Under the pieces are notes generated by a model. That model made no database searches, was not told the origin of the DNA, and saw only the letters and a program-made list of their open reading frames with translations. Shown here in pieces: positions 1 to 9,125 of a stretch of 64,000 nucleotides of DNA. The stretch lies in the NCBI RefSeq assembly GCF_013348805.1, contig NZ_CP054690.1, positions 4,030,001-4,094,000 of the forward strand, written 5' to 3'. A program made the position numbers and the translations under genes. The DNA comes from Rhodococcus sp. W8901 (GTDB lineage: Bacteria > Actinomycetota > Actinomycetes > Mycobacteriales > Mycobacteriaceae). Numbering within the stretch: position 1 is the first letter of the stretch; each line of letters begins with the position of its first letter.

Positions 1-614
1 ACGTCCGACTTGGTGGCGGAGCCGTGCACGGTCACCAGCCCGAGACCGGCGGCGGTGTCCAGGACGGCCTGATCGGTGTCGACGACCACGATGTCCGACG
101 GCACGATGCCGTCACCGAGCATCGCGTCGATGGCGGTGCGGCCCTTGGTGCCGAATCCGACGACGACGGTGTGGTTGCGCACGCGATGCCTCCAACGCTG
201 AATCTTGAATGTCTGGCGGGAACTCTCGGTGAGCGCCGAGAGGGTGGTACCGACCAGCACGATGAGGAAGAAGATCCGGAGCGGCGTGATGACCAGGACG
301 TTGATCAGTCGCGCTTCCGGGGTGATCGGGGTGATGTCGCCGTATCCCGTGGTGGACAGGGACACCGTCGCGTAGTAGATGCAGTCCAGCAGCGACAGGG
401 GGTTTTCCTGCGCGTCCTTGTAGCCGTCCCGGTCGATGTAGACCACCACCACCGCGAGCGCCAGCGCTGCGAGGGCGTACGAGACGCGGCGCGCGATGGC
501 CCGGGCCGGACTGGTCTGCATCTCCGGCACCTTGAGGACGCCGACGAGTGCAAAGTCCGGCCGATCCGTCAGCGTGTCCGAGTTCCGGAAACGCGCACTC
601 AACCTACCGGGCAT
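1..614 (-). CDS. Potassium channel / TrkA-N protein, C-terminus cut by window edge
   Basis: Likely a membrane ion channel. The reading frame starts at ATG 614 (MPGRLSARF) and is still open at base 1, so only about 204 N-terminal residues are visible. They show a transmembrane segment (ALAALALAVVVVYI), a pore helix and a TTGYGD selectivity filter coded near 340-350, a second membrane segment (LINVLVITPLRIFFLIVLVG), and the start of a Rossmann RCK/TrkA-N domain (VVVGFGTKGRTA, then IVVVDTD). This is the two-TM plus regulatory-domain layout of prokaryotic K+ channels. The position beside adnB fits the mycobacterial cation-transporter gene Rv3200c (from memory). The ligand of the cytoplasmic domain cannot be told from this piece. 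Confidence 0.85.
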   Translation of the reverse strand, partial: MPGRLSARFRNSDTLTDRPDFALVGVLKVPEMQTSPARAIARRVSYALAALALAVVVVYIDRDGYKDAQENPLSLLDCIYYATVSLSTTGYGDITPITPEARLINVLVITPLRIFFLIVLVGTTLSALTESSRQTFKIQRWRHRVRNHTVVVGFGTKGRTAIDAMLGDGIVPSDIVVVDTDQAVLDTAAGLGLVTVHGSATKSD

Positions 615-798
615 CCACTCGTTCCTATCGCCTTCTGGGTGTCGAACATCGGATCGCAGCCTAGCCGCGGTTGCCGGGATTGCGGAATGCCAGCCAAAAA
701 CACAGCAAAACCCAGCAAAACACACCAGAACCCGGCAGAACCCGAGCAATCCCGAACGTGCGGTGGCGGGTCGGCGCCCGGTCGGGCAGGGTGTCGGT

Positions 799-1194
799 AT
801 GCCGTCGAACCGGGACCGTTCGGGTCAAGTCCCCGCCATCCGCCTGGCCGCGCTCCTGTTCGGCTCGGGGATCCTCCATTTCGCGAAGCCCCAGCCGTTC
901 GACGCGATCGTGCCCGCCGCACTGCCGGGCCGGGCGCGCACCTACACCTACGTCTCCGGCGTGGCCGAACTCGCGACCGCCGCCGCGCTCGCGGTGCCGC
1001 GGACGCGCCGACTCGGCGGCGCACTCGCCGCCGCCCTGTTCGTCGCGGTGTTCCCCGCGAACGTGCAGATGGCCGTCAGCTGGCTGCGGTCCGACCGTGT
1101 CTCGGCGCCCGCGAAGGCCGCCGCGGTGGCCCGGCTCCCCCTGCAGATCCCGCTGGTCACGCAGGCGCTGAAGGCCCGCCGCAACGCCCGGTGA
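799..1194 (+). CDS. DoxX-like small membrane protein
   Basis: A 131-residue hydrophobic protein starting at ATG 799 (MPSNRDRSGQ). The longer frame upstream has no support and would run back over the channel gene. It contains about four membrane segments, seen as LAALLFGSGILHFA, YVSGVAELATAAALAV, LGGALAAALFVAVFP and a C-terminal LPLQIPLVTQAL. The pattern LFGSGILHFxxP...FDAIVP and VSGVAELxxA is typical of the DoxX/MauE-like family, whose members are small membrane proteins, some linked to quinone or thiol redox. It faces the adnB stop 12 bp away. No substrate can be assigned. Confidence 0.75.
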   Translation: MPSNRDRSGQVPAIRLAALLFGSGILHFAKPQPFDAIVPAALPGRARTYTYVSGVAELATAAALAVPRTRRLGGALAAALFVAVFPANVQMAVSWLRSDRVSAPAKAAAVARLPLQIPLVTQALKARRNAR

Positions 1195-1206
1195 TCGGGC
1201 GGGCTC

Positions 1207-4200
1207 TCACTGTTCGAGTTCCTTCTCCGCGCCCGCCGTCCTGATCAGCCGCGCCAGTTCGTCGGCGTCGGGCAGGTTCTCCGGTGCGATGGTTCGCCCC
1301 GTGCGCACGTAGTGGAAGGCTGCCCGCACCTTGTCGAGCGGCAGGTCGGCCGGGCGGCCCGTGACCTGCGCCTGTCGCGCCGCCATCAGTTCCGCCCACG
1401 CCAGCCGGTAGGCCGCGAGCTGCATCACGACGGCCTTCTCGTTCGCGGCCGACGGCTCCGCACCGGTCTTCCAGTCGATGACGGTCCAGCCGCCGTCCGG
1501 GTCGGCGAACACCGCGTCGATGCGGCCGCGCAGCACCGTCCCGGCGACCGACGTCTCGAACGGCACCTCCACCTCGACGGGGTTCCGGTCGGCCCACGGC
1601 GACCGCAGGAACGCGTCCTGCAGCAGCGCCAGTTCCGTCTCGGTACCCACCCCGGTGTCGGCGGCGCCGGGCAGCTCGTCGAAGTCGAGGAGCCGCGTGG
1701 CACCGAACCGCTGTTCCACCCACGCGTGGAACGCGGTTCCCCGCCGTGCCAACGGGTTCGGCGGGAACGGCAGCGGCCGACGTAGCCGCGCGGCCAGCTC
1801 GTCCGGGTCCGCCGCGAGATCCACGAGCTGGCTCACCGACAGCTGTGCGGGCAGCTCGACGTCCGCCGTGCCCGACACCCGCGCGTTGCGCTCGGCGAGC
1901 AGCGCGTCCACGTCGGCGGCCCAGTTGTCGGGGTCGTCGAGTGGATCGGGCGCCGACTCGGACTCCGCCGGTCCGGGCTTGTCGAGATCCGCGAGGGCCT
2001 CGCGCACCGAGTCGGCACCGCGCTCGACGTCGGCGCGTCGCCGGCCCAGTGGGTCCCGCGGCCACATCGCGGTCCGAGGCGTGGCGGTCAGCGGGTTCTC
2101 GCTGCCGTCGTCGGGGGCGGGGGCCCACACGTCGATCACGCCGAGCGACTCGCCCGGCGCGCTCGCGGCCGCGGACACGAGGTCCTCGAGCTCGAGCAGG
2201 AACGGCGAGGGCCCCTTCGGTTCGGAGCCGGTCTCGGTCCAATGGTGCCCGGACACGAACAGCGCCCGCTCGGTGCGGGTGAGCGCGACATAGAACAGGC
2301 GGCGGTCCTCGTCGAGCCGCCGGGTGCCCAGTGCCTTCTTGTGGCCGGTGATCGCGTCCTCGAGGTCCTTGCGGTTGTACAGGTCCTCGAGTCCGAGAAC
2401 CGGTACCCCGTCGGCGGATTCACCGTCGAAGGCGCGGTCGCCGCGCAGCGCCGGCGGCAGCTCGGCCACCGAGCCGAGCCACGTGGCCGACGCCTGCGTG
2501 GACGGGAACACGCCCGCGGTGAGGTGCGGCACGGCCACCACCTCCCACTCGAGCCCCTTCGCGGAGTGCACCGTGAGGATCTGCACGCGGTCCGGCGCCA
2601 CCTCGATCTCGCCGGGAGCGAGCCCGTTCTCGACGTGTTCGGCGGCGGCCAGGAACGACAGCAGACCGGTCAGCGTCGCCGACGTGCGGTTCGCGTAGCC
2701 GGACACGACGTCGGCGAACGCGTCGAGGTGCTCGCGGCCGGCGCCGCCCACCTCCGACGACCGGGTCCGGGCCTGCGCCTCGATCCCGATGCCGATCACC
2801 CGTTCCACCTCGGCGACCAGTTCGGTGAGGGGCTGGCCGAGCCGCTCGCGCAGCGACGCCAACTCGGCCGCGACCGCGCAGATCCGCACGTAGCCGGCCT
2901 CCGAGTACCGGCCGGCGGGGCCGGGATCGGCGAGGGCGTCGGCCAGTCCCGCCTGCTCGGCCTGCTCCCCCGGCAGCGCGCTGCCGAGGGCCTCGTCCAG
3001 GGCGGCGCTGTCGGTGACGGCCCCCGCGGCGCCGAAGCCGGTGCGGATGCCCAGTTCGCCGGCCCGCTTCCACAGCGCCCGCAGGTCGGCGGCGCCGATC
3101 TGCCAGCGGGCGCCGGTGAGGACGCGCACCGCGGCACTGCCGGCCATCGGGTCGGCCACGAGCCGCAGCATCGCCACGACGTCCGCGACCTCCGGGGTGT
3201 GCAGCAGACCACCGAGGCCCACCACCTCCACCGCCAGTCCGCGGGCCCGCAGTTCCTCCGCGATCGGTGCGGCGTCGGCGTTGCGGCGCACCAGGACAGC
3301 CGCGGTGGGCGGCTTCCCGCCGTCCGCCCGGGCCGCCTCGTACTGCTCGGCGATGCGGTCGGCCACCCACGACCGTTCCGTCTCGACCGTGTCGAGCAGC
3401 GCGAGGCGCACATCGCCGGGTACCGCGCCCGGGCGGGCGCGCAGCATGCTGACCTCGACACCCCTGTCGCGCAACGGATCCGACACCATGTTCGCGAGCG
3501 TGAGCGCCTCCGGCGGGTTGCGCCAGCTGGTGAGCAGCTCGAGCTTGGGTGCCGGGGTACCGTCGGCGAGGGGGAAGTCGGTGGCGAACCGCGGCAGGTT
3601 GGCGGCGGAGGCACCGCGCCAACCGTAGATGGACTGCATCGGGTCGCCCACCGCGGTGAGCGCCAGACCGGCGTCCTCGCCGCCGCCGAACAGCGACGAC
3701 AGCAGCACCCGCTGCGCGTGGCCGGTGTCCTGGTACTCGTCGAGCAGCACCACTCGGAAGCGGTCACGCTCGCTGCGCCCCACCTCGGGGTGCTCGGACG
3801 CGACCCGCGCCGCGAGCGACATCTGGCTGCCGAAGTCCAGCGCGCCCTCGCGGCGCAGCGTGTCCGCGAGCCGCCGCACCAGCGGCAGCAGGTCGAGGCG
3901 CTGGTGCTGCACCTCGAGGATGTCGAGCAGCGTCTTCGACGGTCCCCCACGCTGTTTCGGACCGGCCGGCAGCGTGTGGATCAGCTTGTCGAGTTCGGTG
4001 TGTGCCTCCCGCAGATCGTCCGGTTCGACGAGGTGCTCGGCCAGCTGGCCCGACAGCGCCAGCACCGACTCGGTGATGGACGCCGGGTTGCGGTCGGTGT
4101 CGAGGTCGCCGTCCCACGCGCTCACCACCCGGTACGCCAGCTGCCACAGCTCGGTCTCCGACAGCAGCGTCGCGGACGGTTCGATCGGCAGCAGCAGGCC

Positions 4201-4617
4201 GTGCTCGGACAGCAGCCGTCCGGCATACGAGTGGTACGTGCTGACCTCGGGTTCGCTGCCCAGGATCCGGGACCGCAGACCGCCGCTGGGGTCGAGGTCA
4301 CGGACCAGCGTGGAGCCGGCGAGCTTGGCGAGCCGCTGCCGGATCCGGCTGGTGAGCTGCTGTGCGGCCTTGCGGGTGAACGTCAGACCCAGCACCTGCT
4401 CGGGCTCGACCAGACCGTTGGCGACCAGCCACACCACCCGGGCCGCCATGGTCTCCGTCTTCCCCGCACCGGCCCCGGCGACCACCAGGGTGGGACCGAG
4501 CGGCGCCTCGATGACGGCGGCCTGCTCGTCGGTGGGCGGGAACTGTCCGAGCGCCTCCGCCAGCACGGCGGGGCTGACGCGGCGCCCGTTCTCCGGTGCA
4601 CTTGCTGCCGTACTCAC
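1207..4617 (-). CDS. adnB: AdnB-like helicase-nuclease subunit
   Basis: A 1136-residue UvrD/Rep-type helicase with a C-terminal RecB-family nuclease. The start is GTG 4617, overlapping the adnA stop as GTGA; longer frames merely shadow adnA. It has a Q-like motif (PPTDEQAAVI, about 29-38), Walker A AGAGAGKT (about 47-54), Walker B with DEYQDT, motif III-like GDPMQSIYGWRG and motif VI region FYVALTRTERALFV. The nuclease domain shows GRIDAVF, IDWKTG and QLAAYRLAW, the D...DxK...QxxxY layout. In mycobacteria AdnB is the leading motor of the AdnAB heterodimer that resects double-strand ends. Pairing with the upstream gene supports this rather than a stand-alone UvrD. Confidence 0.92.
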   Translation of the reverse strand: MSTAASAPENGRRVSPAVLAEALGQFPPTDEQAAVIEAPLGPTLVVAGAGAGKTETMAARVVWLVANGLVEPEQVLGLTFTRKAAQQLTSRIRQRLAKLAGSTLVRDLDPSGGLRSRILGSEPEVSTYHSYAGRLLSEHGLLLPIEPSATLLSETELWQLAYRVVSAWDGDLDTDRNPASITESVLALSGQLAEHLVEPDDLREAHTELDKLIHTLPAGPKQRGGPSKTLLDILEVQHQRLDLLPLVRRLADTLRREGALDFGSQMSLAARVASEHPEVGRSERDRFRVVLLDEYQDTGHAQRVLLSSLFGGGEDAGLALTAVGDPMQSIYGWRGASAANLPRFATDFPLADGTPAPKLELLTSWRNPPEALTLANMVSDPLRDRGVEVSMLRARPGAVPGDVRLALLDTVETERSWVADRIAEQYEAARADGGKPPTAAVLVRRNADAAPIAEELRARGLAVEVVGLGGLLHTPEVADVVAMLRLVADPMAGSAAVRVLTGARWQIGAADLRALWKRAGELGIRTGFGAAGAVTDSAALDEALGSALPGEQAEQAGLADALADPGPAGRYSEAGYVRICAVAAELASLRERLGQPLTELVAEVERVIGIGIEAQARTRSSEVGGAGREHLDAFADVVSGYANRTSATLTGLLSFLAAAEHVENGLAPGEIEVAPDRVQILTVHSAKGLEWEVVAVPHLTAGVFPSTQASATWLGSVAELPPALRGDRAFDGESADGVPVLGLEDLYNRKDLEDAITGHKKALGTRRLDEDRRLFYVALTRTERALFVSGHHWTETGSEPKGPSPFLLELEDLVSAAASAPGESLGVIDVWAPAPDDGSENPLTATPRTAMWPRDPLGRRRADVERGADSVREALADLDKPGPAESESAPDPLDDPDNWAADVDALLAERNARVSGTADVELPAQLSVSQLVDLAADPDELAARLRRPLPFPPNPLARRGTAFHAWVEQRFGATRLLDFDELPGAADTGVGTETELALLQDAFLRSPWADRNPVEVEVPFETSVAGTVLRGRIDAVFADPDGGWTVIDWKTGAEPSAANEKAVVMQLAAYRLAWAELMAARQAQVTGRPADLPLDKVRAAFHYVRTGRTIAPENLPDADELARLIRTAGAEKELEQ

Positions 4618-7600
4618 TCCGACGTCACCTGCCGTCCCTCGTCGTGCGCCGGGCAGCTCGAGAGCACCGGGCAATGCCTGCAACTGTCGTTGATCCGCGC
4701 CAGGAACGTGGGCCCGCGCGTGGCCGCGGCGGCTGCGTGGATCGTGTTCTCCCACAACGCGAGCCCCTCGTCGTCCAGCGGCTCCTGGACGCGCTGGGTG
4801 GCACCTTCCTTCTTGTGCGGCTTCGCGACGAACACCAGACGTGCGCCGCCCGGCCGTGACGCCGGTTCGCCCTCGACCGCGCCGTGAGCGGCCGCCACCT
4901 GGTACGCCGCGAGCTGCGCGTGCTGCTGCGCCTGGTCCTTCGTGACCGCGGCCTTCGCGGTCTTGACGTCGATGATCACCGGGCGGCCGTCGGGGTCACG
5001 CTCGAGCCGGTCGATGCGCCCGCGAATCCGCACCTGTGGGTCGCCCTCGACCCGCGGCTCGAGCACCCCGTCCACCGCGACCTCGACGCCCACCTCGGTG
5101 AGCTCGGAACGCGTACTGCGCAACCAGTTCGCGAAGGCGTCGAGCATGCCCCGGGTGCGTTCGAGCTCCCGCCGCGAATACCACTGCGAACCGAGGTCCA
5201 CCGAGTCCCAGGCCGATTCCAGGGCACGATCCACCTGGTCCGGCGGGATGTGCCCGGCGAGCGCCTGCACCAACGTGTGGACGAGCGTGCCGGCGATCGC
5301 GTGCGTGGTGTCGCCGTCGCTGCCGCCGTGCCGCTCCAGCATCCAGCGCAGCGGACAGTTGTTGAGCAGCTCGATCGTGGACGGCGACAACGGCACGGGC
5401 CCGTCCTCCGGATCCCACAGTCCGGCATCCGAACTCGGGTCCGCGGTGCCGTACCACTGGTCCGGGTGCGCCCCGCGGACCCCGGCCTGCGCGAGCCGCG
5501 CGAGTTGGTGCGCCGCCCGCCGCTGCCGCTGCGGGTCGGTCTCGGCGATGTCGGGATCGCACACGACGCTGCGCAGTTCCGCCACGAGCGCCGGCAGCGC
5601 GAGAACACGCGGGGTGTCCTGCGCGACGGGCGGCACGTCCGCGTCGTCGTCGTTCTCGTCGCCGCGGAGCAGATCGTCGACGAAGCGGGAGCGGACCAGG
5701 TCGGCGTCCCCACTCGACGAGTCCACCGCCGTCACCAGCAGCGAACTGCGCGCGCGGCTGCACGCCACCAGGAACAGGCGACGTTCCTCCGCCAGCAACG
5801 GTGCGGTTCGCGAGAGCGTCCTGTCGATCTCCCCCACACCGCTGGTGAGGTCGATCAACTCCTCCGTACCGAGCAGCGTGCCCCGGGCACCGAGGCTGGG
5901 CCACAGCCCCTCCTGTACACCGACGACCGCGACCACCTGCCACTGCCGACCCGCCGCGGAGTGCGCGCTGAGAACGGTCACGGTCTCCTGTTCCGCGACG
6001 GCCCGCGACCGCGGCGAGCCGGGAATCGCCTGCTCCACCAGGTAGTCCACGAACCCCGACAGCTGCGCCCGCGGCAGCCGGTCGACGTAGTTGGCGGCCG
6101 CGTCGAACAGTGCGACCACCGCGTCGAGATCACGGTCGGCCTGCGCGCCGATGGGTCCGCCGAATGCCGACGCCGCGGCCCAGCGGCGCTCGAGCCCCGT
6201 CGCCTGCCATGCCGCCCACAGCACTTCCTCGATGCCACGGCCGCGCTGCAGCGGCACCCGGGCACGGCGCAGCACCTTCAATACCCTTCGCAGGGACAGC
6301 GATTCGACGTCGGTGAGCCCTCGGAGCAGGTGCGCGACACCCTCCGCGTCGGGACCGTCGACGATGATCTGCCGCAACAGCTCCGCCGAGTCCCGGTCGC
6401 CACCCGACGCGAGTTCCACGCGCCGCAGTCCGCGGCGCAGGCGCCGCAGGCTCACCGGCTCGGCACCGCCGATGGGGCCGGTCAGCAGGGCCAGCGCGTC
6501 CTCGCCGGTGAACTCGCCGCCGACCAGTGCGCGCATCACCGACAGCAGCCCGGCCACACCGTGCCGGCGGGCCAGCGGCAGCTCGCTGGCCGCGGTCGTC
6601 ACGGGCACCCCGGCGGCGAGCAGCGCACGCCGCAGCGGCGGCAGCACCCGGGGCACCGAGCGCGCGATGATCGCCATCTGCGACCACGGCACTCCGTCCA
6701 CGAGGTGTGCCCGGCGCAGGGTGTCCGCGACGAGCGCCGCCTCCTTGGCCGGCGTGGTCAGCACCCGCACCACGACCCGGCCGGGTGCCTCGTCGTATTC
6801 GGGGCCGGCCGCGGGCACACTCGCCCCGCGATGCGGCGGATTGCCGGGCAGGCGCGCGGCGACCCGCGCGGACACGGCCGCGACCGCGGGCGCCGCGCGG
6901 AAGTTGACGTCGAGGACGACCTGCGCCGGATCGCCGCGGTCCGCGAGTTCGGTGAGGAACCGCGGGTCGGCGCCGCGGAAGGCGAAGATCGACTGGTCCG
7001 GATCGCCCACCACCGCGGTCATCGCGGTTCCGGTGCCGATGAGCCGCACCAACTGCGCGGCCTGCGGGTCCAGGTGATGCGCGTCGTCGACCAGCAGGTG
7101 CCGCACCCGCACCCGTTCCCGCTGCAGCAGATCGCGGTCGGTCGCGAACGCGGTGAGGGCCGCGCTGATCAGTTCGGCGGCGTCGAGGGCGGGTGCGGTG
7201 GCCTCGGGCGCCTCCATGCCCACCGCACCGCGCAGCAGCATGCCCTGCTCGTAGTGCATCGCGAACCGCCCGGCGGCCACCCACTCGGGCTTCGCATGCG
7301 CCCGGCCCAGCTCGATGAGGTCCTCCGGGCCCAGCCCCCGCTCGTTGGCCCGCAGCATCAGGTTCCGCAGCTCCACCGCGAAACCCGTCATGCCGAGCGC
7401 GGGCCGCAGCCGCTCCGGCCACATGTCTCCGCCGTCGGCGATGTCACCGCGCAGCAACTCGCGCAGCACCGCGTCCTGCTCGGCTCCGGTGATGAGCCGG
7501 GGCGGCGGGTTGCCGTGCGCCGCGGCCTGCAGTCGCAGCACCGCGAACGCGTACGAGTGCACCGTCCGCACCAGCGGTTCCCGCGTCGCGCGCGGGCCGG

Positions 7601-7940
7601 CATCCGTGCCGGTCTCCGCTTCCGCCGCGAGCAGCCCGGCGGTGATCTGCTCGCGGACCGCGGTGGCGGCGCGCCGCGACTGCGTCAGCACCAGCACCGA
7701 TTCCGGGTCGGCGCCGGCCGCGATCCGGGCCACCGCGGCGTCCACGATCAGCGACGTCTTCCCGGTGCCCGGCCCGCCCAGGATCTGCCACGGGTGCCAC
7801 CCGCGCCCGGGCGGCGCGCCGGTCAGCACCCGCGCCGCGTCGGGCCCCCACGTCCGGACCGCCGGCGCCGTGGCCGAGCGGCCGACGAGCCGCGCGGCCG
7901 GGGCCGCCGACTGTCGGGTGCGGGTGCCCGGTTCGGTCAT
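4614..7940 (-). CDS. adnA: AdnA-like helicase-nuclease subunit
   Basis: A 1108-residue partner of AdnB. ATG 7940 (MTEPGTRTRQ) is preferred over the in-frame start at 8054, which would run into the divergent hydrolase gene. Walker A is GGPGTGKT (about 55-62), Walker B is degenerate (LLVDDAHHLD), and motif III reads GDPDQSIFAFRGAD. The C-terminal nuclease has GRIDRLE, IIDVKTA and QLAAYQ. One cysteine before the nuclease (LNNCPLRW) and three at the end (CRHCPVLSSC) match the 1+3 cysteine staple that binds 4Fe-4S in AddB/Cas4-type nucleases. The stop overlaps the adnB start by 4 bp, implying translational coupling of the two subunits. Confidence 0.92.
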   Translation of the reverse strand: MTEPGTRTRQSAAPAARLVGRSATAPAVRTWGPDAARVLTGAPPGRGWHPWQILGGPGTGKTSLIVDAAVARIAAGADPESVLVLTQSRRAATAVREQITAGLLAAEAETGTDAGPRATREPLVRTVHSYAFAVLRLQAAAHGNPPPRLITGAEQDAVLRELLRGDIADGGDMWPERLRPALGMTGFAVELRNLMLRANERGLGPEDLIELGRAHAKPEWVAAGRFAMHYEQGMLLRGAVGMEAPEATAPALDAAELISAALTAFATDRDLLQRERVRVRHLLVDDAHHLDPQAAQLVRLIGTGTAMTAVVGDPDQSIFAFRGADPRFLTELADRGDPAQVVLDVNFRAAPAVAAVSARVAARLPGNPPHRGASVPAAGPEYDEAPGRVVVRVLTTPAKEAALVADTLRRAHLVDGVPWSQMAIIARSVPRVLPPLRRALLAAGVPVTTAASELPLARRHGVAGLLSVMRALVGGEFTGEDALALLTGPIGGAEPVSLRRLRRGLRRVELASGGDRDSAELLRQIIVDGPDAEGVAHLLRGLTDVESLSLRRVLKVLRRARVPLQRGRGIEEVLWAAWQATGLERRWAAASAFGGPIGAQADRDLDAVVALFDAAANYVDRLPRAQLSGFVDYLVEQAIPGSPRSRAVAEQETVTVLSAHSAAGRQWQVVAVVGVQEGLWPSLGARGTLLGTEELIDLTSGVGEIDRTLSRTAPLLAEERRLFLVACSRARSSLLVTAVDSSSGDADLVRSRFVDDLLRGDENDDDADVPPVAQDTPRVLALPALVAELRSVVCDPDIAETDPQRQRRAAHQLARLAQAGVRGAHPDQWYGTADPSSDAGLWDPEDGPVPLSPSTIELLNNCPLRWMLERHGGSDGDTTHAIAGTLVHTLVQALAGHIPPDQVDRALESAWDSVDLGSQWYSRRELERTRGMLDAFANWLRSTRSELTEVGVEVAVDGVLEPRVEGDPQVRIRGRIDRLERDPDGRPVIIDVKTAKAAVTKDQAQQHAQLAAYQVAAAHGAVEGEPASRPGGARLVFVAKPHKKEGATQRVQEPLDDEGLALWENTIHAAAAATRGPTFLARINDSCRHCPVLSSCPAHDEGRQVTSE

Positions 7941-7996
7941 GAAAGGAATCTCACCAGACGGGTCCGACATCGACCACATCCGGCATAGTGGACGCC

Positions 7997-8773
7997 ATGC
8001 GCGGTCTCCACACCTACCTGTTCGGTACCCCGGGAGCGTCGGAGGTGCTCGCAATCCACGGCCTCACCGGGCACGGCCGCCGGTGGGAGGCCCTCGGGTC
8101 CGGCCAGCTCAGCGACACCCGCATCATCGCCCCCGACCTGCGCGGGCACGGCCGCTCGTCGTACACGCCGCCGTGGGGCCTCGACACGCATGTCGACGAC
8201 CTCCTCGCGGTGCTCGACGAGCACGCGACCGGCCCGGTGGTCGTGGTCGCCCACTCCTACGGCGGCGCGATCGCGCTGCACCTCGCGCAGGCCGCGCCGG
8301 AGCGGATCCGGGGACTGGTCCTGTTGGACCCGGCGCTGGGCCTGGACCCCGAGACGATGAGCCGCATCGCGGAACTGGTCGTGGCGCACCCCGACTACAC
8401 CGACGTCGCCGAGGCCCGGGCCGAGAAGCGGCACGGCGCCTGGGCCGACGTGCCCGCCGACGTGCTCGACAGCGACCTCGACGAGCACCTCGTCGAACTC
8501 GACAACGGCCGCTTCGGCTGGCGCATGTCGGTGCCCGCGGTCGTCGCGTCGTGGGGCGAGATGGCCCGCGACTTCGTCCTCCCGCCACGCGGCATCCCGA
8601 CCGTGCTGGTGCAGGCGCTGCGCGTGCAGCCGCCGTACGTGACCGCGGAGTTCCGCGGCGCGCTGTCCGAGCACCTCGGTGCCGACCTCACGCTCGCCGA
8701 CCTGGATTGCGACCACATGGTCGCGCACGCCAAGCCGGACGAGGTCGCGACATTCGTCCGCAAGCTGCTGTAA
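7997..8773 (+). CDS. lipV: Alpha/beta hydrolase, LipV-like
   Basis: A 258-residue alpha/beta hydrolase of unknown substrate. It has HGLTGHGRRW (oxyanion-hole HG), PDLRGHGRS, a nucleophile elbow AHSYGG, an acid region LLDPALG and a late histidine (CDHMVAHAKP). There is no signal peptide, so it is probably cytoplasmic. A GTG at 7988 in the same frame is an alternative start. Neither start has a clear ribosome site, so a leaderless message is possible. It is divergent from adnA with about 56 bp between starts. It is followed 12 bp later by the alkyltransferase-like gene, the same order as Rv3203-Rv3204 in M. tuberculosis (from memory), which is the basis for the symbol. Confidence 0.8.
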   Translation: MRGLHTYLFGTPGASEVLAIHGLTGHGRRWEALGSGQLSDTRIIAPDLRGHGRSSYTPPWGLDTHVDDLLAVLDEHATGPVVVVAHSYGGAIALHLAQAAPERIRGLVLLDPALGLDPETMSRIAELVVAHPDYTDVAEARAEKRHGAWADVPADVLDSDLDEHLVELDNGRFGWRMSVPAVVASWGEMARDFVLPPRGIPTVLVQALRVQPPYVTAEFRGALSEHLGADLTLADLDCDHMVAHAKPDEVATFVRKLL

Positions 8774-8785
8774 GGACCGTCCTGC

Positions 8786-9082
8786 ATGGCCGCCACCACC
8801 GACGAACAGATCGAGCGCGTCCGTGAACTGGTCGCGTCGATCCCGTCGGGCAGGGTGGCCACGTACGGCGACATCGCCTCCGCTGCAGGACTTTCCAGCC
8901 CGCGAACGGTCGGATGGATCATGCGTACCGACTCCTCCGACCTGTCGTGGCACCGGGTGCTGGGCGCCTCGGGCCGACCCGCACCGCACCTCGCGCACCG
9001 TCAGCTGGCAAAGCTCGAGCTCGAGGGTGTCCCGATCCGGGACGGACGAGTCGATCTCGCGGCGGCACGGCACAGGTTCTGA
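8786..9082 (+). CDS. Alkyltransferase-like protein (ATL), DNA repair
   Basis: A 98-residue protein equivalent to the DNA-binding domain of O6-alkylguanine-DNA alkyltransferase. VASIPSGRVATYGDIA matches the helix-turn-helix region, and RTVGWIMRT contains the arginine-finger region. Where active alkyltransferases have PCHR with the methyl-accepting cysteine, this protein reads SWHR, so it cannot accept an alkyl group. Such Trp-for-Cys proteins (ATLs) bind O6-alkylguanine and hand the lesion to nucleotide excision repair. Its length and cysteine loss identify it as an ATL rather than a truncated Ogt. It probably shares a transcript with the hydrolase just upstream. Confidence 0.88.
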   Translation: MAATTDEQIERVRELVASIPSGRVATYGDIASAAGLSSPRTVGWIMRTDSSDLSWHRVLGASGRPAPHLAHRQLAKLELEGVPIRDGRVDLAAARHRF

Positions 9083-9125
9083 CCACCGATCCACACACAC
9101 GTCGTCGATGCGGCAGCATTGGGCC

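Noticed and set aside
2242-4887. 881-codon plus-strand frame opposite adnB
   Set aside because: Same reasoning: no recognisable domain and fully covered by adnB.
4884-7988. 1034-codon plus-strand frame opposite adnA
   Set aside because: Arg/His-rich shadow frame without motifs; AdnA on the other strand has complete helicase and nuclease motifs.
8786-9082. Active methylated-DNA cysteine methyltransferase (Ogt)
   Set aside because: The acceptor Cys is Trp (SWHR) and the protein is only the DNA-binding domain.
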